From NCBI RefSeq assembly GCF_009730915.1, contig NC_052474.1, positions 19,441,501-19,505,500 on the forward strand: a stretch of DNA of 64,000 nucleotides. Direction: 5' to 3'. Made by a program: the position numbers and the translations under genes. Origin of the DNA: Dioscorea cayenensis subsp. rotundata (lineage: Eukaryota; Streptophyta; Magnoliopsida; Dioscoreales; Dioscoreaceae). Below, one piece after another: positions 25,901 to 38,952 of this stretch. The notes beneath the pieces are model-generated. The model did no database searches and was not told the DNA's origin. It saw only the letters and a program-made list of their open reading frames with translations. Numbering within the stretch: the stretch's first letter is position 1; each line of letters begins with the position of its first letter.

Positions 25901-28900
25901 CCACTCAAAAAATGGCCCTGCATTCTAACAAGAACAAGAGAGCAGAGTGAAAAGCTCAGCGACGTAATGGAACTGCCATGCTTCAAGGAGAAAATGATCC
26001 AAGTTGGTTGATAGTGCAAATAATATACTGGAAATTATTGAACATTTGATGCATATGACTAAAATCAAGAGATCATAGCTTGTGATCATCCAAGTTTAGT
26101 TGACCTTATCCTAGTTCTAGTTTGATTCATATTATCCTCATTTAGTTAGTTAGATATTTTATTAGTGTTTATCTTATTAGGCTTCTCGCCTATATAGACA
26201 TATGTCTTGGAAGACTTTATAGAGTTAGTGGATTAAGAATTCAGTTTTTTTTTCTAACTCATTAACAAAGTAAATTTCCTCAAGGGACAACATTATTATG
26301 ATACATATGTTATTTTTACTACAAAGTAAATAAGTTCCAATAACAAAGAAAGTAATGGCTAGCTGCTCATAGAGGCAACATTTATTTGAGAATTACTAAT
26401 TTTTTTATGTCCATATCCAAACTTTCTTGCTAATCATCCTTAAAGGAAGAAAAAGGATAAGAATTATTGGCAAGATTAAAGTAAACTGCAATTCACATTA
26501 TAGTTTAGCAGGTACATACTTGCAAGCCAACAGTCATGCTTAGAAGAGCAATCTCATTCTTCCCTGCCTTCAGAGTAATAGGAGTTTCAAGCTTGAAAGG
26601 TGACACTGTACCATTTCCGGATGCACTGCCTATAAAATATTAGAAATATCTTTTTGTCAGTATTTTGTCAATCTTCCTTGTCTTTTGGCAAAAACCTTTA
26701 GAGAATTGCATGTAATACACGACAGAGTTTTTGGTGACTGTTTATTTATGAAAGATTATGTTCCTAGTCATTGTGTTCATTGAAGTTTATTTATGCCTGA
26801 GATGGATATTCATGGGCTTACCATTAGCTTCTTGACAGATAAATGTAGCATGCACAATGAAACAAGTTCACAGGCAGTCATCCTTCATGGATTTGATAAA
26901 TTTGTAGAATGTCAAAATAAAATTTTACGGTTGCATTACATAATATAAAACATTCTGCAGAAAGCATCAATTAGCCACTATCCTGTTTTATCTTGTTACC
27001 AAACTATTAGTTCAAAAAGTTCTAAGATATGATAAATATGTTCAGTCATGATGCCAAGGAAAAGCTTATGGCATTAGATTCCAGTAGTTCACTACTGCAA
27101 AGGTAACAAACCACAAAAAGTTCATCATAGTATCTGAAGATAAAGTCAGATAAAAACCTTGAAGCTCCTGATTTATAAATGCATGGACAGCATGGCCCTT
27201 TGATTCAAGTATAAGTCTTCCTTTGCTTCCAGCGTATAAGAAATCTTCACGCTCATCCACATGCAAACTGCAGTTTCAAAAAAAAAAAAAATTCTGTAAA
27301 TGCACAATTAAATCAACACATTTGCATATCATCAAAGTTCCTTTCTTTGAAATTCATAAATTGAATTGTTTTACTTAACACATATGGTTAACTCAGGCTT
27401 CTCAGCTAGCAAATATAGTTTCAACCATATGTGCTAGAACCATCACATTGTTAACTCTTTAAAAATTGAAAACCATATTCAATCTAACTTAAAGTCAAGG
27501 GTGTTGAAACAGAGCAGTTGTGGTAAACTGAAAGACATCAAACAAAAGGAGGCACATTATTAAGGATTTAAACAACATACTTAAATGAGAAATGGAATCC
27601 TTGAATTCTCAACATGTTCTAGGATTCCAAAGACAGGGTCCAGCATTCAAAAGTTTAGAACAAGAGGTCCAACATCTATGGCGGCTGAGTAAAGATTCTC
27701 AAACAAGAATAAGACTATTCAATTTACCTGGAGAACCCCTCCATAGACCATATATATGTATATGTATACATATATGAGTACATGTAAAACAAGGCATCCA
27801 TTTTGATATTGACTTAGGTTAACATAAGGCCTTTGGAATAGTGTGTGTAATGATATCTAGCAACAAAGCTATCAGAAGAAAAAGCTGAACATGCTGAGTT
27901 ATGAAAAAATAATCTTGAGATTGAAGGAAGTTTACCAATGTAAGACAATAAAAGACATCTATAGCTTGCTTGCAGCAAGACTGACCTAGTTGTATACCAC
28001 AGATAATCTGTGGAATCTTTTGTTGTGTTGATATGATCTACAAGAGTTTCCTTTACAAAGTCAGGCTCTTCCCATATCCCAGCCTTCTCCATGAATATAT
28101 CCCACCGAAGGTCTCCAGAAAATTTACTTGGAGATTTCATTGTTGCTTGCAAATTTTCAGGTACCATATCTACCATAGAAGTTTGAGATCGTATCTGGGA
28201 AATTTATGTTTCAGTTTTCAGGAAAAAAAAATAATGTCAAAAACAATTATGAATTACAATAAGATAAATGAAATGGGTTAGATGTCAGTTTTACTGGAAA
28301 GCAGTCAGATACTTATCACCGCACATTCGACGGTAAGATTTAGATATATGGCAAACATGCATGGGAATTCATTTAAAGTTCAACAGTCAGTGGAGAGATC
28401 AATTACGTGATGTACATCTGTTATATTTAACAGAAAGCAGTGAACCATTGTACAAACAATATAAACCATCTTAATACATCTAACCATAGTCATTGATCTC
28501 ACATGTAGGAAAATATTGTACATGTCATCAACTACATGCATCAAGAATTAAAGTTTACAAACAGAGGAAAAACTTAAACATAGGGATCAAGGACATGAGT
28601 TACTGAAAGCTACAAAGATTGTGGTCTCATTGATGTGAATAACAACTAACACCTTAAGAGTATCTGATTCCAGTGTCAGAATTAATTTGGTATTTGCAGA
28701 GGTCAATTGTGAATGTCATTACAGTTAAAAACTGAGAGTACATTGCTCCCAGGATCAATGCATACTCAGAAACTTGAGAGTCAAAATTACAATTTAGAAC
28801 AATGCCAACATTATGTGTCATAGGTTTTGAATAGTAATTCTTTCAATGCCCGATTACAAAAGGAACTGTAGAATAAGGAATATCCTCAAATTTTTTAAAA

Positions 28901-31900
28901 TATCTTGCCCTTGTCCAACTATCTATGTAATCCAATCAACATGGCATATGCTTGTGAAATGATGAAATATTTTGTCAGTTGAAAAAACTCATTCGATGCT
29001 TATGTATCAAAAGATGACAAGCACAAGAAGAGATACAATCACCTTTGCAGTGTTGAATGCCTCATTTTTGCAATCAGGCAGAATACTAACAGACCAAGCT
29101 GGAAGATGATACGACCTATTCTGGAAATCTACCAGTTTATCATTTACTTCATCAATATTAGCAAGGAATGCAACACAATTTCCAGAAGAATCTGTATAAA
29201 CATTAGCCTGCATATGGAGAATTCTATGAAGGTTAATACATACAATTGTGGATATTGAAGTATTGAACAAGAAATAATAAATATTTAATTCTAGTTCAAA
29301 AAATGTACTCAGAGAATAACAGTATACCTTTCAGTCACATTAGCAGGATCTATTTTTGTAAGGTAAAAGCATCTTCAGATTGTCGGATGTAATATTTACT
29401 TAATAAGTGCCATCACTCATAAGTTGACTTCAAAGCTTTCTATTTTGCATCTTATATTGATTATATGATGGTTGTCATAATTGGCTTACTCACTCACACC
29501 AACAGAATTTCATCCATATCAAGATAGATGGTAATATCAGATGTCGTATAAATGCTAAAGCAAAGGAACTGATCTTAGATTTTTCAATTAGTATCCCACC
29601 TCTTGCTGATGACCGAGATGGAGAAGTGTTGACATGCCAAAGAGCATTGTGCTCTCACATAATTTTATAGACTTGTGGAGTTCCTTCAGGTGTGCCCATT
29701 TTGGAAGCCTTGCCAATCCTGCAAACCATTCAAATTTGATTGAAACTAAACACATGAGAAACAGCAATACTTCACAATCAAATAGGACATCTCACATAAA
29801 AGTCTAACCATCTACCAGTAGCATACACAAAATTTCCAAATTTATAATCCACAAAAGAAGATACATACCATATTCATCAATTGGTGCATCATAATCATAG
29901 CTTGTTGTGATGAATGGTCCTCCAGAGGTGCGACCAAAGTTTGTTCCTCCATGATACTATAATAATGAAAACAAAGACATGGGAACAACCATTTTGATTT
30001 ATGTTAATAATGAGGGAATTATAGGTGGATACATAAAGCCCCCAAAAAAGTAATCATAATTATAATAAACAGCTTGTTGCGGGGGGGTATATCAATTAAG
30101 TACATACCATGTAATAATTTTGAAGGCTTCCACCTTTCTGAAAAAACCGTGCAACTGCAAAGGCAATATCTTCTGGCGGCCTATGAGGATTTCTTGAACC
30201 AAAAGTTTTGAACCTGGCTTGGGAATGAACAAAGAAAAAATATAATTGCACCAATTTTGGTAAAGCATTTTCAAACTACCAAACAAGTTGACTAAGAGTA
30301 TCTAACAGTAAATGTGGAGCCAGAAACACATCCAGTATGAAACCAATATGATGAAGCAACACCAATATCATAATACTATAAAATAAAAAAGCATATTTTT
30401 CTTCCATTCTGTATGAGCACCAGACACTTTCCTAGCCCTAGAAAGCTATGTTCAATCATTGATAACTCAAGTTTGACCTATGATGCTAACAGAATTATCA
30501 AGTTTCTTGAGGAGGTCACTTGGATGAAAAATGCCAGCAGCAAAGATTTATGAGTCTATAAATTCAATCTAAGTCATCACTTTTCAACAAAAAGGACCAA
30601 AACAAGTCTCCTCATAGAAGTGAGACACCAAGGGAAGTTTTACTTCACATATGAGAAGTGTCAAATGGGAAGTCCATCATATCAATTTTGAGCCAGTACA
30701 CTATACTCACTGATCAATATTGGGAACAGATAAACAAGATAGATTTAGCAACAAAAGAACTATGATCATGCTCATTATACAATTACCATCCAGGCCAGTT
30801 CTCAGTCCAAATTTTTGGCTTGTCCAAAGAATTTGGTGTAAACTGATCGCAGTAAAATGAATTGCATGTGTTGATCTGCAAATAAAAAAAAGATTTATAT
30901 ATATTACGCCCTGAATTTGCTGTTTGGCTAATGACATATAATTGAGTAAGGTGAGTATTCAATCATATTTGTAAAGTCGACCATGAGAAAGGAAACAAAA
31001 TAAGGTTTACATTTTCTCAAATTTGATTATATAATTCTAAATTCCAAAAACCTTAATCATAAGAATGATATTTTAACAATAACAGCATTATAACTTACAA
31101 CAGGGCCAGGAGCATCATATTGTTGGCACATTATCCAAGGTACACCAATATTCTTGGAAAGAGCCATATTAGCAGCCCACATAGCATATGGCTTTCCCCC
31201 CTCTCCATATACAGTCTCAATATCTCCATATTCATTCTCAACCTGCAACCACACAAACAGATACATGAACCAATGACTTAATAATCCTCAAATTTCACAA
31301 ATGGAAATCCTTTTTGCCTAATTGATGGTGCAAAGAATGCTTAGCTAGTTGGACAATACATGATGGTAGATACATGCAACTCAAGCAAAAGTAGAGACCA
31401 TTGTTTCCAAGCATTGAATATTTTTCTCTTCTTTGTGCCAGGAAAAAGTTATGAAGGAAGCATTAACACTGGCTATATTAAATATACTGATATTCAATAG
31501 TACAACACCAAGGATAACATGGCACAAACTAACCCAACTTATTTCTTTCATATGGACAAATAATCCCTTATAAATTAGCCATCATTTTTCTTCCACCATT
31601 GAAACATAAAACTGTCAATAAGCAGAACAACACTACAATCTGAACGATTACTGTCTGCCATTTTTGTTGATAATCATCAGGAGGAACCTAGATACTGTAC
31701 TGGCAAGAGATAAGGGAAATCCCCTTTCCGATTGGCTTAGAGCACCCAACAAACAAAAAATATCTGCAAATTATTCTTATTAACAATCATTGGCAGGAAT
31801 TGAAACATGTTTTCTGCATTTAAATGTTCATGTAATTATCAGACAAGCATAATCAACACATAGCTAGAAGAATCAAGTACTGAAGTTCATTAAAAGCACT

Positions 31901-32766
31901 TGCCTGAGAGAGGATGATTGGTCCTCCCTGAGAAGCAAAGAACCTCCGCTGCTTCATCATGTCCACAATGAGCGTCAAGAACTTCTCCATATAAAACTGC
32001 ATTCAAAAACAGTCTTTCCACTCGTCAAGCTTACAAATCATATAACATAACTACCATAACAGCATTGAAAGAATCCTCATACCTTGAAGTTCTTATTGTC
32101 CGTTCGGAACACCGTGCCAGGCACATAATGCAACCAAACAGGCACTCCTCTTCAGCCCCCACAATAAACTCAAATTACGTTCTAACTTCAAAGAATCACA
32201 TCATAACAATCAAAGAAAACAAAAGAGACAGACCCGAAATTCCACTCAGCGGCGACGAAAGGCCCAATGCGGAGTAGGAGATACATGCCGGCATCGCGAA
32301 CAATCTCCACAAATTTCACCAAATCGAACCGATCCTCAAAATAATACTACATTCCCAGCAATGCCAACAAGAGCGTCAAAACCAACAACAAAAGGGCAAA
32401 CAAGAACAAAATGTAGGGTTTCCTCACATTGCCAGGGGAGGGTTCATGGCCGTTCCAGAAGACATACGTTTCAATGGCATCAGCGCCGCCGTCCTTGGCC
32501 ATGGCCACGAGGCGAGGCCACATCTAGGATCACAGATTTCAACAACATCAATCTCGAAAACCATCAGCAAAGAAGATAAAAAGCGAAAGCAAGCTTACTT
32601 CGGGGACGCTGCGGGGGTAGTGAATGGAAGTGGAGATGATGAGCCGTCGCCGGCCATCGATGATGAGGGAACGATGGTCATAGGTGACATTGGCCGCCAA
32701 CGCCGACGAGATGGAGAAGCACAACAAGGAGAAGAAGATCAAGAGAGAGGAGGAGCTCATCGCCAT
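22994..32766 (-). CDS. Beta-galactosidase (GH35) with C-terminal SUEL lectin domain
   Basis: Nineteen exons sum to 2556 nt (851 aa) with every splice phase consistent. In order from the start they are 32599-32766, 32428-32523, 32234-32346, 32083-32149, 31904-31996, 31099-31242, 30787-30875, 30108-30213, 29869-29956, 29600-29718, 29043-29207, 27986-28194, 27158-27267, 26520-26629, 25817-25924, 25173-25283, 24541-24749, 23761-24097 and 22994-23107. Residues 1-24 are a signal peptide, so the enzyme is secreted to the wall. The GH35 signature [13 protein letters not shown] gives proton donor E183; WTENWPGW gives nucleophile E252. The C-terminal SUEL (galactose-binding lectin) domain spans about 770-851 with its Cys pattern. 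The sequence is closest in my memory to Arabidopsis BGAL10, a xyloglucan galactosidase, although that protein lacks SUEL; substrate is inferred. Intron 5 uses a GC donor (CAG|GCAAGT). Confidence 0.95.
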
Positions 32767-32820
32767 TGATGACGCTCAAGCTCAGAGCTCAGAGCTCTCA
32801 CTGACGTACGCTTTCAGACG

Positions 32821-32848
32821 CTATTTATAGAAAGAGATGGGTCACGTG
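32821..32848 (-). promoter_or_regulatory. TATA box and G-box of beta-galactosidase gene
   Basis: On the minus strand TATAAATAG (32821-32829) lies about 55 bases before the ATG, and CACGTG (32843-32848) lies just upstream of it. Spacing suits a plant core promoter. Confidence 0.6.
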
Positions 32849-33809
32849 AGATGTTGCCAGCTGTGATAATGCTGTTTTCCAGGTTTTTAGATGATTACGT
32901 GGCACAATACTGTGTTGCCAGCTGTAATTGAGTTGGTTTCCTAGAGGATGGCGTGTCACATTTTGATTGGATGGAGAGCTTTAGAAAAAGACACGTCTTT
33001 TCGTGGAGATGTGATGGTGTTTGGGGGAAGACAGCGGATGGGGAGAGTGGGACCCACGGGATTTTGGCAAAATGGAGGATTTTGGTGGGTTATGACTCGT
33101 TCGAGGTTTGGGTTGGGTGTAATTAAGACCATGGGCCATGGACAAGTCGGTGCCAGTTGGGCTTTGCCTGCTTTAGAAACCGGGCCAGGGCTTGGGCTTT
33201 GATTTTTTTTTTAATTATTAACTAATTTTAATTAATTTGAGATTAAAAATTCAAAAAAAAAATTAACTTATTTTCCCACATTGAATTTTTAAGAGTTTTA
33301 AAAAATATATAAAGTCATAAATAGGAATATGTTGATATAAATTTAAGTATTAATTAAAAGTTATAGTATTGATTTGATTAATTAAAGGCAGTGGTTGAAA
33401 TAATTCATGGCATTATTTGGTTTAGATTCATGGCATTATTTGGTTTAGAACTTAATCTTTCCAATTAAATTTTTTTTTTTATAAATTTATCAATTTATTA
33501 ACAAAACTATGAGGGGAAAAAATCTAAGGGCAAGATCATAGACAATTCCACATGCATTAGATTAAGAAGCACATGCAAAGCCCCACATAAAAGGAGCATG
33601 CAATCTTGAACCCCCACTGCTAGCCCTGACATTCATACCAACTTCAATCAATTCACATGCTCTCATGTCTTAGTTTTGGATTGATACATTGCATTCACTC
33701 TCATCAATGTTGAAAATAAAAGTAAAAATAAAATTAAGTGCACAACATTGACATAATACTTCTACTGAATCTTTGATCTTTTTCTTATGTTTCAATTAAT
33801 CATCATTGT
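32849..33809. other. Spacer between two beta-galactosidase genes
   Basis: No gene. It holds the upstream region of the first beta-galactosidase gene and the region downstream of the second. A 23-bp direct repeat (TTCATGGCATTATTTGGTTT core) occurs twice at about 33402-33448. Confidence 0.5.
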
Positions 33810-34200
33810 TCAACTGCAAATTGCTGCAACTAGTAGAGATTTTGAAGTTTCCGGGCATGGATCGCTGCCGAAATTGCACTGCTGAAACAGAGATTGAACA
33901 TGCATTCTTGCCTAAACAAACCTGTTTATTCATTCATAGAATTAGAAGTGGGGAAAAAAATCATGTGATGGTAGTATTATTTAGTGTGACATTAGTGATT
34001 ATTAACTTACCTCTTGAACAACAGCTTTAGATGCATTTGAGTGACAACTACCAATTGAATAGCTTGCACAATCTCCATTAGGAGTTCCATAACTTGCAAA
34101 GTCTATAGCTGAGATTCTTTTCCCTTGATGACATTGGAGATGAACTTCTGGTCGCCGTTTTTGGTGATAAGATCTTATGCATTTTTGGCTCTTCTGCCGC
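33810..34200 (-). pseudogene. Out-of-frame SUEL lectin domain of the second beta-galactosidase
   Basis: In the +1 frame relative to the upstream coding frame, the same exon reads [20 protein letters not shown] and then [18 protein letters not shown], a typical SUEL domain. It splices at 34011 into a last exon at 33810-33921 (VCLGKNACSISVSAVQF, then GSDPCPETSKSLLVAAICS after one frame step). Two single-base insertions explain the break: one in the T-run 34158-34162 (A-run in the coding strand) and one base at about 33870. The ancestral protein clearly had the lectin domain. Confidence 0.85.
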
Positions 34201-37200
34201 ATTGCATATGTGGGAAACAGATATAGTTTCTAGTGTAATTTGAAGAGGATCTCCACTCATTTCCTCGAAGAGAACAAGTAGATTGTTTGAAGGTTGTAGA
34301 AAAGCACGAGGAATGTGATACCTAAAAGTGTCGCTTTAGTATGTTATTATTAAGAATAGAGAGAACAATAGCTCTGATACCATATTACATACAGAGTTTG
34401 AGAAGATTGATTCTTGGGAGTAAGAAAAGAAACCCAATATCGGCCAATGCTTTCACCGTTAATCCAAACCTCGCCTTTTCCCATGCTCTGAAGATTGAGT
34501 GCCACTGGGTCGCTTCCCGGCGGAGCATCAAACGTCGTCTGCATGTAATCACAAACCAATTATCGATGCTCCAATGGAATAGTTTTACAAGCAAAAAGTT
34601 TGATTGATTTTACCTTGTACCATGCTAATGACTGATGAACAAATGTATCAAATGTATTCCATTCAACAGATTCTGATCCTTTTTCAGTGTAGACTTCTAA
34701 TTTTTCACCTTGCAATCCAACCTACATCTTATAACCATTAAGTATCATGCAATACAAAGAAGTTCTTTTTTCTTTTTCGACATAAATTATTTATGAAATT
34801 TTAGTCAGAATAAAGAATGATAACTACCTGATATCCCCACAGCTGATTACCGAAATCTTGAACATTAATATTTCCCTGAATTCTCACTCTCTGAAGTCCA
34901 AAAATTTTATGTTCTAGATATGCCCCTGAATCCTTAACAGAGACCAACATATCCAAAGCATTCATTCAGTTCTAAGAACCACACATTTGCAGTAAAAAAT
35001 TTTGTATTCATACCGGTGATCCAACCATAACACTCAAAAATGAAAAGTTATTTTTCCCATTCAGTAATGAGATAGGTTTCTCAAACACCACTCCTTCAGA
35101 ATTATGACTCCCATGCTCAGTTCCTGGATTGCATTATGAAGAATCAAATGAGAAAGGGAGATGTAATCAGATATAATTAAGTCACTATCTGTTTACCTAT
35201 AAATTCATCATTTATAAAAGCATGAAGAACATGGGCATGCGAATTGACTCGAAGCAGCCATTGATGATCCTCAGTTGATGTATAATCATAACTGTTTCTT
35301 GCAAAGAGCCAATGAACATATAATGACTAATTAAGGCAGATAGGAAATTCAAACTATGAGTATCTATGCCACGATTACCCGACAGTGTACCAAAGATAGT
35401 CGGTTGTATCTTTGGTGATAGACAATTGGTCTAATAGCCCGTTTTTGGCAAACGATGCCTTACCAATGTTAGAGACTCCTTCGGCAAATGCCAACCAGTT
35501 CTTAGTTTGGTTGAAATGTTCTACTGCAATAGTTGATCTTACACCAGATTGAGCATTCACCTGTCGATGATAAATGACATAAAGTATATTGTTAGCTCCT
35601 TTTCTTTTTATCGAATAATACGAAAGTTTGTGATTTAAGACTGAGACTCACAGTTGCAGTATTGAAGACAACATTCTTGCAATCTGGTAGGATACTAATC
35701 GACTTTTGAGGCAACTCATATACGGTATTACGAAACATAACAGATACATTACTTAATGTATCATTGTTTACAAGAAAAGCTGCACATCTACTTGAATTTT
35801 CTTGAAAAATATAAGCCTGAAAAGCCAAAAATTGTGTAAATATGGCAAAACACTTCATTAAACAGACAGTATAGATCCTTCACAGTCTTACCTGTTGTAA
35901 TAGGCCAAGTGAAAGATTAGTCTGTTTTCCCCAAAGCAATGGTTGAGAGGATTTCTTCACAGCAGCGTGTAATTCCCTGAGGTGATCCCATTTAGGATTG
36001 TTTATCATACCATATTCATCAAGAGGAGCTTCATCGTAATAACTTGTAGTTACATAAGCCGATGCCGATCTTCCAAGATTTGTTCCTCCATGATACTTCA
36101 TAATTCAATAAAAAATGTCCATTAATTCATAAGTCATTGTTTTCATAGACACATAACAGAGCACATTATGCTCACTATTTCTCAATTGATAAAAATAACT
36201 GACCATATAGTAGTTCACAAAGCTTCCACCTTTGGCTATGAATAATGCAACATGGAAAGCAATATCTTCAGCACTGCGTATATATGGTTCGCCACCGAAT
36301 ACTTGATAGCTTCATAAGATCAACAAGTTAAAGCTTTCAAAAAACCAAATAAAGGAAAGACAACAAACAAGATGAGCAACAGTTACTGAGAATTTACAAA
36401 GAGGTCCAATTTTCGGTCCACAATGCTGGCTTGTTTGGTGAATTAGGACCTGCAAAAGTTTCTCCACAACTCATCCCATTGCATGTATTAATCTGCAGTT
36501 ATAGTCAAGATCAATGTCACTATAATTTGGTTTGAATTTTTCTCAGTGAACTGAAGAAGAGATAAATATTAAGCAAATTAACCACTGGGTCTGGAGCATC
36601 ATCTTGCTTGCACATCATCCATGGCACACCAGTTCCAAGTCCTACAGCCATTGATGCTGCCCAAATAACATAAGGAGGCCCTTTCTCATGGAATGCACCC
36701 TCAACTAACTGGTACTCATTTTCAATCTGCATGTTAGTGATCAGAGTCTATTTAGCAAGCATTTGATGGGCATTATAAGTTCATGTTAGAGATTGGTGCA
36801 CCTGAGAAATTACAATTGGACCTCCTTGAGATGCATACAGTTTCTCAGACTTCATCATGTTCACAATCATTGATACAAATTTCTGCATGTAAAACTGCAC
36901 CAAAGGAAACAGAAATGCCAAGTCCATTTCTGATGGAATTCATGAATACTTGTATGATTTCTATCACTATATATATATATACCTTGAAGGGTTCATTATC
37001 TGATCTAAAAACAATGCCAGGGATGTCATGCAACCAAAATGGGAAGCCTCTGCATCAAACTAAGTAAGTTTATACATACATACAAAATTTCAGTAACTGT
37101 TGCTTAAAAAAGTCTGCATTAATTGATTCTCATACCCATACTTCCATTCAGATTCAATGAATGGGCCAATCCTTAAGCTCGCATAAAGGCCATGATTTCT

Positions 37201-37488
37201 AACTTCCTTGATGAATCTCACCAAATCATATCTCCCTTCAAAATTATACTGACAAACAATAATACATCCATACATAAAAATCTCATTCATATCTATACAT
37301 AAATACCATAACAAATAGGAAAATAAAATAACCATAAAGAGATTACACTATACCTTTCCTTGAACAGGCTCATGAACATTCCAAAACACATATGTTTGTA
37401 TTACATCAAGTCCTCCTCTCTTGGCCTTTTCAATAAGATTTGCCCACATCTACCATTCATATAAATAAATATCAATATATAACATACA

Positions 37489-37535
<47 letters not shown>

Positions 37536-37699
37536 TCTTGGAGTACCTGAGGAGTGCTACGAGGATAATGAATGGAACCAGAGAACAAGAGTCTCCGAGT
37601 GCCATTGATGATCAATGACCTTCTATCATATGTCACTTCTTTTCCACTTCCCACCACCACCAACATGAATAGCATTGCCACCATTACCACCACCTTCAT
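34078..37699 (-). CDS. Beta-galactosidase (GH35), second subclade, lectin tail lost
   Basis: Seventeen exons sum to 2226 nt (741 aa): 37547-37699, 37354-37449, 37136-37248, 36983-37049, 36802-36894, 36583-36726, 36398-36492, 36204-36309, 35892-36095, 35652-35816, 35379-35560, 35197-35291, 35014-35123, 34828-34932, 34614-34721, 34393-34538 and 34078-34321. I start at 37699 ([10 protein letters not shown]) because the signal peptide follows directly; an ATG 30 bases upstream is also in frame. [13 protein letters not shown] gives proton donor E178 and LWTENWTSF gives nucleophile E249. It is more like Arabidopsis BGAL16 than BGAL10 ([23 protein letters not shown]). The final 26 or so residues before the stop are a frameshift tail over the old SUEL domain. 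The GH35 core is intact, so an active secreted enzyme is plausible. The neighbour at 22994-32766 lies in the same orientation but belongs to a different subclade. Confidence 0.9.
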
Positions 37700-38562
37700 T
37701 TTCCTTTCTTTCTCTGAGTTCCAGACCACACACCACTCTCCTGTGATCTATCTAACACCCAACACCAACTCTTCTAGACCATTATATACAGTACTAACTA
37801 TAGCAAGCATGACAATATATATCAGCTGCACTTTGTCTTGTTTCTTAAAATTAGTTGGAGATTCCACCATTGAAAACTCAAGCTTTCTGTCTAAATTAAG
37901 AGTGATCATTAATGGTGGAGAAAAAACAATGCATTGGAGTGAGGGAAGAAGAGTGATGCTTGAGTTCAGTTGCATGCCATTGCACGTTATTAGCATGAAA
38001 TTTTTATTTAAACTTGCTTTTATGCCCTTATAAAAATCATATTTATTATAAAAAAATTATATTTACTTTTGACCTTGACCAACTTTCTATAAGTGATTTG
38101 ACAAGTAATTTGTGAGGTTTTCAAGGTAGTTATTAAGTATAAGACATTATTTTAACAGTGCTTTGCCCCTGCAGAAAAGGCAACTAATTAACTCTCTTTC
38201 TCTGTTTGTACATACATATTTCTGGGGATCTACATGATCAGTACTTTGGATCTAGTTCTAGAGTACTTCTGGTAAAAATTATCTCTAGAACCCAAATATA
38301 GTTGACTTGAATCATTGTTTATATTTTTTTTATGATCAATTTGGTTAGTGTAGGCTGTGGGATCTTAGTTATTTTAAGGACTGATAGAAACTTCATTCAT
38401 TCATTCATTCATTATCCAAAAATAAAATTCCAAGTTTACTGTTATGGATCTTGTTTTTTTTATTTATACATGATATCATGTCTAGAATATAAATAGAGTA
38501 GATTACATCTTAAATTCAAGTGTTGATAAAAAGAACTACAAAGAATAAGTTTTACTCTATTA
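37700..38562. other. Upstream region of second beta-galactosidase gene
   Basis: On the minus strand TATATAA lies at about 37782-37790, some 85 bases before the ATG. The rest is AT-rich with a CATT microsatellite at about 38393-38412. No gene seen. Confidence 0.5.
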
Positions 38563-38952
38563 TGTTGTGGTGAGCTCTGGTGACCTGAGAAGAAACTAGA
38601 GAAGAAAGAGGCACAACAGCAAGAAGAAAGAAAGGGAGGAGAAGGGTTTTAGTCTTTTAATTTTAAATAACCTTCTCAAATCTCATAATGCTAGTCATAC
38701 ATAATATAAAGAGAAAAGATATCACTCTGCCTAATGGCTGAAGTATAGCACTAAAAGTATGTTACCTCATACAGACCAAAAGTAAAGCATAATAATCTTA
38801 ACCTCTTAGGGGATACCACCTGTCAGTGACTTGACCACTCAAGCATTGACCCAACGGTTAGAACTTCAAAAGAAACACAAAATTCTCAAGTCAACAATTC
38901 AAACTTTGGCCTTTATACTCCATAGTCCAGAGTTCTGAACACCATTTCAACG
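38563..38952 (-). repeat. Left LTR (3' LTR) of Copia element
   Basis: About 390 bp, matching 41990-42343 with scattered substitutions. It keeps a segment of about 36 bp that the other LTR lacks. A purine-rich tract (AAAGGGG on the minus strand) borders it internally. Confidence 0.9.

Noticed and set aside
32361..32769. Plus-strand frames over the first beta-galactosidase exons
   Set aside because: Antisense shadows; the minus-strand GH35 reading is unambiguous.
34002..34202. Separate small SUEL-domain gene
   Set aside because: It shares its exon with the second beta-galactosidase and is joined to it by one-base frame steps, so it is the displaced C-terminus of that gene.
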